Both the position numbers and the translations under genes were made by a program. Under the pieces are notes generated by a model. That model did not search any database and was not told the origin of the DNA. It saw nothing but the letters and a program-made list of their open reading frames with translations. DNA of 64,000 nt from Dromaius novaehollandiae (taxonomy: Eukaryota; Chordata; Aves; Casuariiformes; Dromaiidae), in NCBI RefSeq assembly GCF_036370855.1, contig NC_088106.1:31572501-31636500 (forward strand). Direction: 5' to 3'. Shown here piece by piece: positions 34,327-62,721 of the stretch. Position 1 is the first letter of the stretch. Every line of letters begins with the position of its first letter.

Positions 34327-36589
34327 GGGCCATCCCGTTCATTAATAGCACAAGTCTAAAAAGGAGATCACGTTGACAGGCTATGTACCATCTTTCTCAT
34401 CTTCTATGCTGATAAACAAGGATTTTTGTTTCTTCATCTCCTTCTTTGCAGTTCCCGGGTTCCCCTGTTTCTGGATGGAGCACCCTCACCGCCCTCCACA
34501 GCAGACCCAAGAGCAGGAATGCCTTTTGGAGGCAGTGGGGAGGGCAGAGGCCTGGCAGGAAGCCTGGAGGCCTCGGTGCCCTTCAAGAGGTGCTGAAGTA
34601 GCGCAGGGTGTTGCTCACAAGGTGCTGTGCCTTTCTGCGTCACACTGGGACCTGGCCAGGGGACGAGATTACCCCTGCACAGTGTTCCTGTGAGCCACAC
34701 CAGGCTCCCAAGCGGGACTTCTCCAACCTTCCCGGGGGGGGTTGTGTGGGTTGTGCATGGCGGTGGATCCAGGACACGTGCACGTCCCAGCCTGCTGGGG
34801 CAGGTCACCCCGGGCCTGTGCCCGTGCAGACCTTTGCAGACCCAGGGCTGCACTGGTTGGCGTTAGCGGGTGATGCTGCGTTCAGGGGACTTCCAAAAAT
34901 CAGGCCGTTTATGTAAGTCCCCCGCTAAGGGTGGAGGGGCTGCGCTGCCAGCTCTCAAAGCCATGCTTAACTTGACACATGTGTGCGGTCCTGTTAAATG
35001 TGGTGGCTCTGATTCTCATTTGTGCTGAGTCCCTTTGCGCCAACCTGCCGGAAGGGAAGGGGCCTTCCAACGAGCGCGCTTCACTCCACGGCCATTTCCT
35101 TTCAAATGTACCGCTCCATCTGCCAGCCGGGCCCAGGACCCAAGTGTCCCCCCGCCAGCAGATGCAGGGCCAGGATCCTGGTGGGTGAACACCGAGGTGG
35201 CATCCCGCTGATGTGAGCTGACCAGTCCTTGAGCTTGCCGGCAACTGCGGGGCAGTGGGGAGAGCCACAACGGGCTGAGACCATTAGGTAAGACTGTCCC
35301 CTGCAGCTTGGACCTCCCTTATCGCCCTGCAGTCCCCGCTGGCGGCTGCCGTTTGGGGACCACCCTGGCTTTGTGCAGCTGGCGGACAGGGAGGCTGTGC
35401 CCCTGGTGCTGTCCCCAGCCCGGGGATAAGGGCTGGCTTGGAAGAGGGACTGGGAGCCAGTGCACTCTGCTGCCCAGCCCTCTCCGGATGGAGCTGCTGG
35501 TACGTGATCCAGGTGGAGCCCCTAATTTGGGGGATGGCACAGGCCTTGCAGAGAGGCGGGGAGCTCTGCTCAGTGCAGAGCAACTCCGGACATGTGCACA
35601 GCTGCCCTCGGGGCTTCAGGGAGCTTCCAGCTCCAAGACAGTGGCACCAGTGGCATTTGGGTGCTCCCGGGCACAGGTGGCCGCTCATTTCAGGATTTTG
35701 GATGGAGGAGAGCGGTGCTCTGCTTTGCCACACACCCGTATCCCTCATGGGCTGCATGCTCTGTCCTGACCTGATCCTGTCCTGACAAGTCCTGCAGAGA
35801 TGACCCCCAGCTGCACAGGTTTAGGGTCCCATGGAGTAGGGAGACAGACCTCGGAGAGGCACGTTTGTGGATACGTCTTTGGCTGTTTCTCGCTGACGAT
35901 ACCCTGGTTTGCAACGCAACTTCTTGGCATTTTGTCCCGGCCATCAGCTTTCTATTCTGCATTTTGCCTTGAGGGAAAACTTGGGGGGGAGCTAATTTCA
36001 ATTGTTTGGAGAATGGAAGTAACTTGTTTTGTGGCTAGAGAAACCAAGCAGAGCTTGCTGTGTGCAGGGAGTTTTTCCACTGCCGTCTCCTGCTTGAATA
36101 TTGTAACCTCGGGGGTTTCTAAACTGACGCTTGGCACGTCCATGCCTTCGTTGTAGCAGATCTGGTTCTGCTGTCTGGCCTTTGGGCTGGGAGTGCGGTG
36201 CAGGGCACCAGCACCGCGGCTGTGCATCACCTGCACAAGGCATTTTGAGGGGAGAAAAATCTACCTTGTGGGGCCCGGCTTTTTTGGGCAGGGTGGAATG
36301 AACAGGAGGAGACAGAGGATTCCCCCAGTACGGGTTGGGATGACACTGCCGAAAGCCTAGGGCTTTTAGGGGTAGTGAGCTCCTCACCGTGGCCTCACAG
36401 GGCAGGGGCAAATCTCCCACCTACGCCCATGTGACCCCAGAAAAATGAATCACCAAAAATGAAAGGAAGGGGGAAAAAAAAAAAAAAATCCCTCCCCAAA
36501 ACCGCCTTACAGAGGGTTGGGCAAACGATAAAAGCTCTCCAAGGAAACAGGACTCCTCCTCTCCCACCACCGACTTCTCATTTAAATGT
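34327..36589. other. Intergenic, upstream of TSPEAR
   Basis: GC-rich, with overlapping ORFs in all frames and no recognised gene. I see no retrovirus-like element here. Confidence 0.55.
36474..36488. repeat. poly(A) run before the TSPEAR CpG island
   Basis: Fifteen A about 500 bp upstream of the TSPEAR start codon, at the AT-rich edge of the CpG island. Confidence 0.8.
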
Positions 36590-37002
36590 CTGCAAGCGCC
36601 GGCTGCAGCCAACACTGCCTTTGCGGCCACCGCGCCTGAGCCTGCACCCCGTCACCGCAGGCACCCGCGCGCCTGTGCGCCCAGCCTCGCCAGCCCCCCG
36701 CCTGCGCCCGCCGCCTTCGCCCGGCCCCCAGGGGAAGATGCCCTCGCCCCCCCTGCCCGTGCAGCGGGCAGGCCGAGCCGGGGGTTAGTGCGGCGGCCTG
36801 GCTCCGGAGGAGAGGCCAAGCAGCGCCGCAGCGTGACGCGTCCCCGAGGAGGGTCGCCGGGCCCCCACGACGCCCTTGGGGTGCCTTTGGGTGGCCCCGG
36901 TGCAGACTATGCGAGAGCAGCCGGAGGGCCTGAGCGGAGCGGTGCAGAGGAAGGGAAGGCAGGGGGGTCCCGGCGGATGGACCCGGTGAGGCCAGCCTTC
37001 CG

Positions 37003-54507
<17,505 letters not shown>

Positions 54508-55001
54508 AGTGGCCAAGACGCGCTCAGCTCACCGCCAAGACCAGAGTAAGCTGTGCACCAAGGTGAGGAGACCCCCTGCCTGGGCTGGATGGACCATAGT
54601 GCCTCAGGAGCTCAGTAACAGTGGCCTCAGTGTCAGCCCCGAGACCACTTGGCTGGGTGCTCTGCAGGATGAAGAAGAGGAGGGGAGCTCCCAGGTGCTC
54701 CCTGCAGTCCTGGTCAGGGGCCTAACAAAGAGGCCCTGATCCTGCTTTCGTGCAGCCTCTCTTGAGCCAACTCTCCCAACATGCCCCAGAGCCCTGCCAC
54801 GAGGACCAGGTCCTCCCCAAGGTGCCTGGAGCCCAAGTGTTGCCCTGGTTATGTGGCATGAGGGGCTCATGCAGGATCCCAGCGCTAGGCATTCTCCAGC
54901 CAGGAGGGTCCCAAGAGCTGCTGCTGGACTGGCCAGAGCTCACTCAAGGCCAGGGGGGGAAAAAAAGGCGAAGCAGAGTACATGCTATTGGGATGAGCAT
55001 G

Positions 55002-55021
55002 TGGGGGGGGGAGGGGGGAGG
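55002..55021 (+). repeat. G-rich tract
   Basis: Runs of nine, six and two G interrupted by single A's. It could form a quadruplex if present in the TSPEAR 3' UTR RNA. Confidence 0.6.
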
Positions 55022-55693
55022 AAATAGCATATCAGAAATTGGGGAAAAAAGTGGCTTCAGGCTCAGGCTTCCCAGTGCTTGGGGCTATGACATAGCCAAG
55101 GACCAGTGTGACCCATCACACTTTGTGTCCATTCTCGGACTGTCTCTGCAGGGTGCCCGTCCTGAGACACCCCTCATCTCCGGCCGTCTATGCTGGCTGA
55201 TGACCGTGCCAGCATCTTCTACGCTATACTAGACCTCATTCCGGCGCCCTGCTGCTGCACGGTGCCTGCAGACCTTCTCGCTCCACCACAACTGATTTCA
55301 GTCGTCCTTGCTGAGCAATGTGTGTATATTGTACAAATCCATAGATTTATTTTACAGCCAGATTTGGCAGACAAAGTTTTTGTTTGTCACAATTTGCATC
55401 ACATAGGTGGTGGGGCAGGGTCTTCCTGAGCAGTGACATTTGTACTCAGTTTGGAGGATTTTATAGACTTGCTTTGACATATTGCTGGTGTCCACCATCC
55501 CATCTTATGCTGGTCCTCAGCCACCTCTCCACGGGATGAGAGACCCCCCCAGTCAAATCTGCCATACATTAGGACTGATCTGGCTACTGTTGGTATGGAA
55601 AAGACCAAAAACTGCTCCAGGTGAAAATGTAGCCTCTTTTCCTCACCTTTCTTTGTGGCAGAGAAGGGGCGACTTCTGCTTAAATGGAGCTCT

Positions 55694-55715
55694 AATAAAC
55701 CATGCACACAATAAA
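55694..55715 (+). terminator. TSPEAR: TSPEAR polyadenylation signals, two in tandem
   Basis: AATAAA occurs at 55694-55699 and again at 55710-55715. They are the first canonical + strand signals after the TSPEAR stop codon that I noticed. Confidence 0.5.
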
Positions 55716-55735
55716 CCAACCTACATCCCACACAC

Positions 55736-57310
55736 ATGCTGCAGGTGCCTGAGCTGCTCTGCCTAGAGTGGAGGCTTTTCCCTCAATCTGTGCAGCCTCT
55801 CCAGAGGATCTCTGTGCTTCTTGGTCTCCTCTGGGCTCTGGCAGGGGTTGGAAGGGGCTAGGACCAGGCTGTGGGGAAAAGGTGAGAATGGGTAACAGTG
55901 CCAGTGCCCCCAAACCCAACCTAAAGCATGTGTTATCCTTGACCTGGGCTCAGACAGTAAACCCCATCCCTCAGCTGGCTTCAGTCCACCTAGCAGTGTG
56001 GGGCTTGCGAGTCTCTGGCTGGCTTGTACCACCCCACAGGGGCCTGTAGCTCCTCCAAGGGCTGCCCTGGGCCCATCAGTACCCAGCATGCTCCCAGGGA
56101 CCAGCCCTAGAGCTGCCCACAGATGGCTCTGACCAGGCCCCCAAGGCTGCAGGGTACGTCAAGGGTGAGCAGGAGCTGGTGCATTGACTCCTCCGTGCAC
56201 ACACACACGCACACACACACACATACACATACGAACCAGCACTGGCCACTTTGAAACACTTCTTTCCTCCATACATCAAGCTGCTCCCAAAGCAGGAAGT
56301 AACCACAGTTGTATGGGCCCATCCATGACTTCTGGGCCACCGGTTGCCTATGAGGACAAAGCAGTCCTGAGCACAAAGCGGTGCTGGGGTGAAGGTCACC
56401 CTCTGCCTCCACCCACCATGGCTCCTCCTGCCTCTCCCAGCTGGTCCAGAGCATTGCTCAGCCCTTCCTCAGCTCCTGGGTTTCTTGCTCAGGGCTGGAG
56501 ACACCCACCCTGACCCCAGGCAGCTATGGAAAGACTGCAAGAGGTGCAAATCCCCAGGGAAGAGGGTTGCAGAAGAAGCACTGCCTGATCCGCCCTGGGA
56601 TCCAGGCCAAAGAGAGGCTATTTGTGCAGCCCCTGCAGATCTCTCCATCACCTCTGCCTGACAACACAATCCCCTGGCCCAGCAGCAGATAAGGCTTGCT
56701 CTGCCGGGAAGGCTCATTTCCTCCTGCTTGTGAATGAGGCAGAATTCAATTTGCTTCCATTGCTCTGAGCCAAGAGCAGCATCTTTAATTCAGTCCCAAG
56801 ACGGAGGAAGGGCAAGATAGGGCGAGACGTCCCTGCACTTACCTGGTGAGATGCAGAAACACAATTTGGTCTGCAGAGCAAGCCTGCTGGCCCCTGCCAC
56901 TCCTGCTTGAGGCAGGCTGGGGTGAGGGTAGAGAGGATATAATGTAATGAGAGTCGAGCTGGTAGATCGAATTTAGGACTGTCTACTTTAGGAGAGATTG
57001 AATTCAGACAAGGGCAACCCCCCAGAGCACCATCACCCTCCCTCACGGTCTCCGGGGCAGGACTCCTGCTTTCTCTTTCCAGCTGGGGTGTAGTCTGATG
57101 CAAAACCTCGAGGACTATGCCTGGAGCCTGGAGCTTGGGACAAGCCTGTGAGGGAGGACTCACCTCTGGAAGCAGGATGAGCCAAGGGCGGAGAGGCTGC
57201 CTGGGGACCTGGCTGTGGGGGAGGTTCAGACCCCCAGTTCCCAATCTGCACATTGTCTCCCCGATGCCCAGCTCCCAGCGCAAGGAAACCCCAGGGGCTT
57301 TTCCCAGGTG
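55736..57310. other. Convergent spacer between TSPEAR and LRRC3
   Basis: This is the stretch between the inferred 3' ends of two genes that face each other. It contains a CA microsatellite and no recognised gene. Confidence 0.6.
56196..56232. repeat. (CA)n microsatellite
   Basis: About 17 CA-type units with a few G and T interruptions. Confidence 0.9.
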
Positions 57311-58187
57311 CAGGGCTTTATTGAGAAAACAAAGGTTTAGGAGAACATCCCGAGGTTGCCAGTGGCAAGTGGGGGCTGTTGAGATGCTGTGGGGGCTGGG
57401 GATGATGTCCTGCTCTCTGCAAGGCTGGTCTCTTGTTGGAGCCATGATGGGAAGTTCGTGCTGCATGGACCGGCCTGTCCCTCTCCACCGCAGGCTTCAG
57501 GTACCGCAGCTTTCCTTGAAGAGGCAGAGTGAAGCGAGAGGGCCCCGCAAATGCCTCTGTCCCCATCTGTGTCCATGGGCCTGTTCTCTCCAAACCATGT
57601 GAACCGCAAGCGGTGTGGCTGTGGCTGCTTTCCCTGCTAGCCTGGCTGGCAGTGGGCACTCATGCCGGGGAGATTTTCTCCCCCGGTCCCTGAGCTCCAT
57701 AGGCAGGTCTGCACCAGGGGTGTCACCTGCACCTCCCCTCTGCATCCCCCACCACGTCACTCTCCCATGCTTGGTCTGGGGTTGCTGGAGTTGGCTCCAG
57801 GCCCCTGCCTCCATCCCTGCCGGGGTGGTCACTGGCACCTGTTTGCAGGACCAGAGCAGGCACTGGCATTGCTGGAGATGTGCCTGGCTGGGAATTGCTT
57901 TCCTGCCTGGGCCTGGGAGCTCTTGCTCTCCAAAGGCACTGGGTGCTCTCCACTGAGGAGCTCTGTGCAGAGAACAGGCCATATCCTGTCACGCTTTGTC
58001 TGGACCCAGGATTAGCAGCAACATAAAGCACACAAAGGCCTGCACATTGCCCAGGAAGGGATGGCTGCTGTTGAGGTTATGCCAAAATGCAGTTCCTCAG
58101 GAAAATCCTGTAAAGAAGCTTTGAAGCCCACCAAGCTGCCACTGGCTCTCCGCAAAGGAGCTGGGAACAAAGCACCCCAATCTTGCG
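57300..58187 (-). other. LRRC3: LRRC3 3' UTR (inferred)
   Basis: The stretch between the LRRC3 stop and the candidate poly(A) signal. ORFs on both strands here show no recognised domain. Confidence 0.5.
57317..57322 (-). terminator. LRRC3: LRRC3 polyadenylation signal (candidate)
   Basis: TTTATT on + is AATAAA on -, in the context ctcaataaagccctg. It lies about 870 bases beyond the LRRC3 stop codon and is the first canonical - strand signal I noticed. Confidence 0.55.
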
Positions 58188-58946
58188 CTACAGGACGGTG
58201 CTGATGGTCTCTGCAGGGTCCTGGGTGCTTGGCAATGATTTCAGGTACTCCACATGCTTGCGGGTGTCCTCTTGATTGTGCCGGACATAGCAGACCACAT
58301 AGGCGATGACCATAGCAAACCAGCCAAACATGGTGATGAACATGGCCACGTCTGTGGTCCTCTGGCGCACGCTACAGAAGTTGACACCAGCATCCAGAAC
58401 CTGGAGCAGGGGCTTCCCCACATACTCCTCCCGTGGGGCTGTGTGGCAGGTGATGTCCTGGACGGAGTCAGGGTCCAGCCGTGCCTCCCACAGGACCTCC
58501 TGCAAGGCGCACTCGCAGTGCCAGGGGTTGTTGGCCAGCCGGAGCTTGGCATTGAGCATCAGCAAAGCCTCTTTGGGGATGCTGCGGATGCGATTGCTGG
58601 AGAGGTCGAGGGTGCGCAGCCCGGCAGCTACCCCTTTGAAAGCCGCCCTGTCGATCTTCTCAATGGCATTCCTGGAGAGGTCAAGCTCCTCCAGGTGGGA
58701 CAGGTGCCTGAAGGCATTGCTGGGGATCTTGGTGATGCTGTTGGCATCCAGCTTGAGGAACACAGCGTCTTTGGGGATGTCCTTGGGGATCTCCTCCAAG
58801 TGCTGGGAGCTGCAGAGGACTGCCTTCGCTCCTGCCCGCTCTGTGCACTGGCAGCTCGGGGGGCAGGAGCTGCCCCAGGAGACACACAGGAGGAGGCAAA
58901 AGAAAGCCTGGGTGACGCTGGCTGCCGGTATGATTGCGAGTGTCAT
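58188..58946 (-). CDS. LRRC3: LRRC3, leucine-rich repeat-containing protein 3
   Basis: One uninterrupted coding exon of 252 codons (human 257). Residues 1 to about 26 form a signal peptide (MTLAIIPAASVTQAFFCLLL). Cys28, 32, 34 and 45 form the LRRNT cap. Three LRRs follow (FLKLDANSITKIP, LEELDLSRNAIEKID, LRTLDLSSNRIRSIP), then an LRRCT cap with Cys144, 146, 167 and 191 (NPWHCECALQEVLWE). One membrane helix spans about residues 200-220 (MFITMFGWFAMVIAYVV), followed by a short cytosolic tail (RHNQEDTRKHVEYLKSLPS). It is expected to be a small type I membrane protein; its function is poorly known. The start at 58946 is preferred over an in-frame ATG at 59090 because it begins the signal peptide and matches the human start region, and the longer extension (48 residues) is not like LRRC3. 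It runs toward TSPEAR, tail to tail. Confidence 0.95.
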   Translation of the reverse strand: MTLAIIPAASVTQAFFCLLLCVSWGSSCPPSCQCTERAGAKAVLCSSQHLEEIPKDIPKDAVFLKLDANSITKIPSNAFRHLSHLEELDLSRNAIEKIDRAAFKGVAAGLRTLDLSSNRIRSIPKEALLMLNAKLRLANNPWHCECALQEVLWEARLDPDSVQDITCHTAPREEYVGKPLLQVLDAGVNFCSVRQRTTDVAMFITMFGWFAMVIAYVVCYVRHNQEDTRKHVEYLKSLPSTQDPAETISTVL

Positions 58947-59050
58947 CTTGCACCTGGGCAGCTCAGCATGGCTGCTGGCAATGCCTTGGTTGCTGCAGGA
59001 GCTGCCGGCCGGCAGGGCATCTCCTCTGCACTCCTGCAAAGCCTCTCTTA
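58947..59050 (-). other. LRRC3: LRRC3 exon 2, 5' UTR part (inferred)
   Basis: On - the sequence reads a pyrimidine-rich tract, then ctttcctccagcag, then taagagaggc. This is a good acceptor about 100 bases before the start codon, so a non-coding exon upstream is likely, as in the human gene. Confidence 0.45.
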
Positions 59051-60425
59051 CTGCTGGAGGAAAGTGGAGGGCAGGGGGGTGACACGGCATTATTTCCCTT
59101 GAACACTGCTTACGTCTTAGGCATGACGTGCCCTGGAAAAGCAGGGAGAGGCTGGGCTCTGGAGCCCAGAAAACAAGGGCTTAATGATGCTGGCTACCAT
59201 CTCTTCCAGGACAGTTTAATTAGGCTTAAGATTAATTGCACCTGGACAGAGAGCTGCAGAGAAAAACCCCTTTCTCAGCCCTGTCTCTGCACATCCCACC
59301 CAGATGGGCAAAAGGGTGCTGTAGGATGGGGGTGTTGAGACAGGTACAGCCTGGGAGCCCACTGGCAGTTTCCACATGGGACGTGGTGATTTGCTGCTGG
59401 GGAATGGCAGCAGCAAATTCCTATCTCACCAAATTCCAAGTGTTAAAAAAAAATGATGACTCAGACTCCCCAGATCATCAGACCAGCTTAATCACCACCG
59501 GGTTTTTAAATAACAAGATCTGGAGTTCTTTTGCTTTCCCCATCTGCGAGCTGGTACGAGTCACATTTCCAAGGGATTTTGCCAAAGGAGGGATTAGGAA
59601 GTCACTGTTCTTCATTTCTTCATTTTTTAAATATAAGTGAACAGTATGGTTTAATACCTGGCTCCAGGAGCTGGATCTTAGAGAGGAGCCACTGAATGTG
59701 ATGCTAAGGGGGATGATCCAGGAACCATAAACCTCACCCCAGCCCTGCTGGAGATGAGGCAAGAGATGGAGCAGGTGGCCCTCTTTCCTCTCCCCTTCAG
59801 TGCCACCTACAAATCTGCTGCTGCAGCCAGGCTGGGGGAAAAAGATCTCCATGGAGGGGAGTGTTGATGGGGAGGGACCACTTCAGACCCGGGGAGCCTT
59901 CTCCCCAGTGATGAAGTTGCCCATGGTGATCTCATTAGATTAGCTGGGCAGTGAGCAGCATGCAGAAAGTCTTGTGGGAGAAGTCATCCTCCCTTCGATA
60001 TCAGCATCCCTCAGGTACCAGCATCCCTCTGATAACAGCATCCTTTGAATACTAGCATCGCCTGGGTACCAGCACCCTCAGGTGCCAGGTGCCCGTGGAC
60101 CTGCGGAGGGGGTGCCGGACTGCAGCCGACGCCTCTAGGGGAGATTTTCCTCTGCAGCCGCCCTGGCACCGACCCAGCCAGAGCAAAGCCCAGCTCCGGC
60201 CCACCGCACACGGCCGGGGGCGGGGGCCCGCTGGGGTCGGGGGATCCCGGGCAGCCGAAACGTCCCGGGTGCGGGGCGGGCTGCGCGCCCCGGCTGTGCT
60301 GGCTCCGGCGAGCCGCGGCTCCCGCAGGGCTCGGGGCACCGCCAGGATCCAGCCGCCGGGACCCCGCATCGAGGCACCGCCCGGGGCCTCCCCCCGCCAC
60401 CCCGGACTCCCGGGCACCCTCTTAC
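59051..60425 (-). other. LRRC3: LRRC3 5' intron (inferred)
   Basis: The interval between the candidate acceptor at 59051 and the candidate donor at 60425. Apart from the minisatellite-like repeat at 59997-60079 I see nothing in it. Confidence 0.4.
59997..60079. repeat. 16-18 bp minisatellite, about five units
   Basis: Imperfect units share the core (T/C)CAGCAT/CCCT: gatatcagcatccctcag, gtaccagcatccctct, gataacagcatccttt, gaatactagcatcgcctg, ggtaccagcaccctcag. It stands at the edge of the CpG island upstream of LRRC3. Confidence 0.8.
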
Positions 60426-60830
60426 CGGCTCGGCCGGGGGCGGCGCGGCGCGGCCCCGCCCCGGTGCGGCTCCGGCTCCCGCTCGGCTCCGGCTCGGTCC
60501 CGGTCCCGGTCCCGGTCCCGGCAGCGGGCGACGCGCTGTCCCCACTTGTTGCTGCGGCTGCTGCCGCCCTTGCCTCCGGGACGGGCGGTCCTTGCCTCGG
60601 CGGCGGGGCGGCACCGGGGGCGCGGGGCGGTGCCGGGGGCCCGGGGCGGTGCTGGGGGCCGGGGAAGGCCCTGGGGGCCCGGGGCAGGGGCCTGGGGAGG
60701 GCGGGACAGCCGCTCGGCCCGGCCCGGCCTCAGCGGCCGCAGCCCACGTTGCCGCCCGGAGCCGGGTATTTACCGGCAGGGTTGCCACTGGCCCGGCCCT
60801 GCTGCCTCACGGCCCGGGGGCAGGGCCCGG
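60100..60830 (-). promoter_or_regulatory. LRRC3: CpG island, likely LRRC3 promoter and first exon
   Basis: This stretch is extremely GC- and CpG-rich. On - strand a strong donor (gagccg|gtaaga) sits at 60424-60425 inside it, so a non-coding LRRC3 exon may end at 60426. The island also explains the very long stop-free frames here. Confidence 0.65.
60495..60521. repeat. CGGTCC hexamer repeat
   Basis: Four and a half exact copies of CGGTCC within the CpG island. Confidence 0.9.
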
Positions 60831-61384
60831 GGAAGGGATCAGCAGATGTATTTTGGGGTGCCCGACTCCTTTGTGAGGTCCAGCACAGCCGCAGCACGTT
60901 TCGGTGAGGGGCCACTTGGACCCCATCTGTGCTGTAACCGAGTGATGCTAATTCGGTTTCAGCAGTTCATCCCAGCCGGCGGTTGCTGTGTTCCCGTCTG
61001 CTTCGGTGCAGGGCCTGCGGACCTACAAGCTTTATGGGCTGCTCTAGTGCAAGATCTCCTCTGCCCACCCTCTGTGCTCCTGCTCTGGTTCTTGACAGTG
61101 GCAGCAGGAGACCACGGGCAGAGAACCAGCAGGCCAACAGCAACAAAGAAAGGCACCGTGCTGCAGCCTTGGCACACCACTCTTCCCAGCAGCTCCTCCC
61201 ATTTGCTCCAAATGTGCCAAGAGATCTCTGCACCCAGCACCACCGGGGAGTTTGCAAGTGGGTTGGGTTTGTGTGACAAGGTTGAAGGTGGGAATGTGCA
61301 AACTGGGCTCATCCCAGAAGTGCACTCAGAGCGTGGCCTCCAGGAATGTCCACTGGTTAAACAGCCATAACAGACCACAGCCTT
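60831..61384. other. Spacer between the LRRC3 CpG island and the TRPM2 3' end
   Basis: LRRC3 and TRPM2 run the same way, so this is the short spacer downstream of TRPM2. I see no gene in it. Confidence 0.55.
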
Positions 61385-62595
61385 TAATTATTTAATACAT
61401 AGTTTATTGAGCTGGGTTGACTAAATTGCCAGTCTGACCCTCTTGCTGAGCCCCAGTGCATCACCAGTGAAGCTGCAGTTGTGCTGTGATGATCACCAGT
61501 GTGGGAAGCGCAGCTCCGGCTGGGCAACGTCCCATCCATTGGGAGGATTCAGGGGAATGAAAAGCCCTCCCTGGGCAGTCCAGTCATAATAAGACACCAT
61601 GGGACTGTTCTGGGGTTATCAAGAGCCCCTGAATACTGTCCCCACTGTGCCTTGTTCTCCCTGCACCAGGCAACAGAAAAGATAAGTGAAGGACCCCTTA
61701 AGAGCAGAGATGTCTGAAATGGCCCCACTAACCTCCTCACTCTGGTCCCTACTTGCCCAAGGGGCCACAGAGCATGGACCACCTGTGTCCCAGCAAGCTG
61801 TCCCTTTCCCTTCATGTGTGCAAGGGGATGGGGCAGGCAGGTGACATTTAGCACAGGACATTGGTGCTTTGGCTTGCACAGAGGGAAGGAGTTCAGCTAC
61901 AGCATGGCACTTGGCGTACTCGGGCACAGTCAAGTAACAGTATGGGATGTGCGGGGACCTGTGTGAAGGTATGAAGCTGTAAGTATATAAGCCACGAGGC
62001 ACTCACACCTTCACGAGAAGCACTGGATCACAGCTTGGGACCATGTTGCTGGGTGTGGGTTGGCTGGAAATGGAGCCATGGCAATGGGGCATGGCAAGGG
62101 AACAAAAATGCCTGATGAATGCCCTGGGTGGAGAGGGAGCTGGGGCAGGAAGATCTCCGGTGCTGGCACCACAGAGGGAGCTCAGAGAAGGGAATCCTTG
62201 CAGGAACAGTCCTGCGAGTCTGCTTGCCCCCAGGCCCTGGGCTAGTGACTTGGCTGATGTGGCAGCACCAAGAGACAGGCTGGGGCTGAGCTCTGCCCCT
62301 TCAAAGGGTGGGGCCATGGGATTCCTGCCCCAGCAGTGACCAGCATGCTGCATGGGCACAGCCCAGACAGCCCCTGCCCCCAGGAGCTTGGTGGCTGCAG
62401 TATACCATAGTGGGGGAGGGGCATTTCTCCTCCCAGAGACCTGAGATGTACATTCATGAAGGGACCCAAAGTACCATAAGAAACCTTGTCTCCAGCAGCT
62501 GCCCATGGCCTCACAGGGGACCTGGGGGCAGAGCTGCAAGTCCCAAACAGCATCCTGGTCCAGCACAGCAGGAGTCCTGGCCTGTGCTCGAGGAC
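61385..62595 (-). other. TRPM2: TRPM2 3' UTR (inferred)
   Basis: The interval from the TRPM2 stop to the first canonical - strand poly(A) signal. The 230-codon frame on - at 62003-62695 overlaps the true last exon in another frame and is not a gene. Confidence 0.5.
61403..61408 (-). terminator. TRPM2: TRPM2 polyadenylation signal (candidate)
   Basis: TTTATT on + is AATAAA on - (tcaataaact). It is followed on - by AT-rich sequence and lies about 1.2 kb beyond the TRPM2 stop codon. Confidence 0.5.
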
Positions 62596-62721
62596 TCAGA
62601 AGTAGGAGCCTAGGAGGGCTGAGACCTTGTGCAGGAGCTCCTTGTGGTTGGCATGCAGAGGCATCCTCTTGTCCAGCACCTGCCAGCGGATGCACAGCTC
62701 TGGGTCACAGCCTTGGAGGAA
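62596..62721 (-). CDS. TRPM2: TRPM2 last coding exon
   Basis: After gtcccttccag on - it reads FLQGCDPELCIRWQVLDKRM, then PLHANHKELLHKVSALLGSYF and a TGA stop at 62598-62596. Confidence 0.96.
   Translation of the reverse strand, partial: FLQGCDPELCIRWQVLDKRMPLHANHKELLHKVSALLGSYF

Larger units (their letters stand above)
54508..55735 (+). other. TSPEAR: TSPEAR 3' UTR (inferred)
   Basis: About 1.2 kb separate the stop codon from a pair of AATAAA signals. The stretch includes a run of A after G's (54953-54966) and a G-rich tract (55002-55021). No competing gene is seen. Confidence 0.45.

Noticed and set aside
58947-59090. LRRC3 start at the upstream in-frame ATG (59090)
   Set aside because: The added 48 residues do not resemble LRRC3, would place the signal peptide internally, and cross a likely splice acceptor near 59050.
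58254-59102. 282-codon and 258-codon frames on + opposite LRRC3
   Set aside because: These are shadow frames of the LRRC3 coding sequence; LRRC3 on - has the LRR, cap and membrane motifs.
60045-61370. 441-codon open frame on + over the LRRC3 CpG island
   Set aside because: It is the longest frame in the window, but its composition (long Arg, Pro, Gly and Ala runs) and the open frames on all strands are those of a CpG island with few stops. No domain is recognisable.
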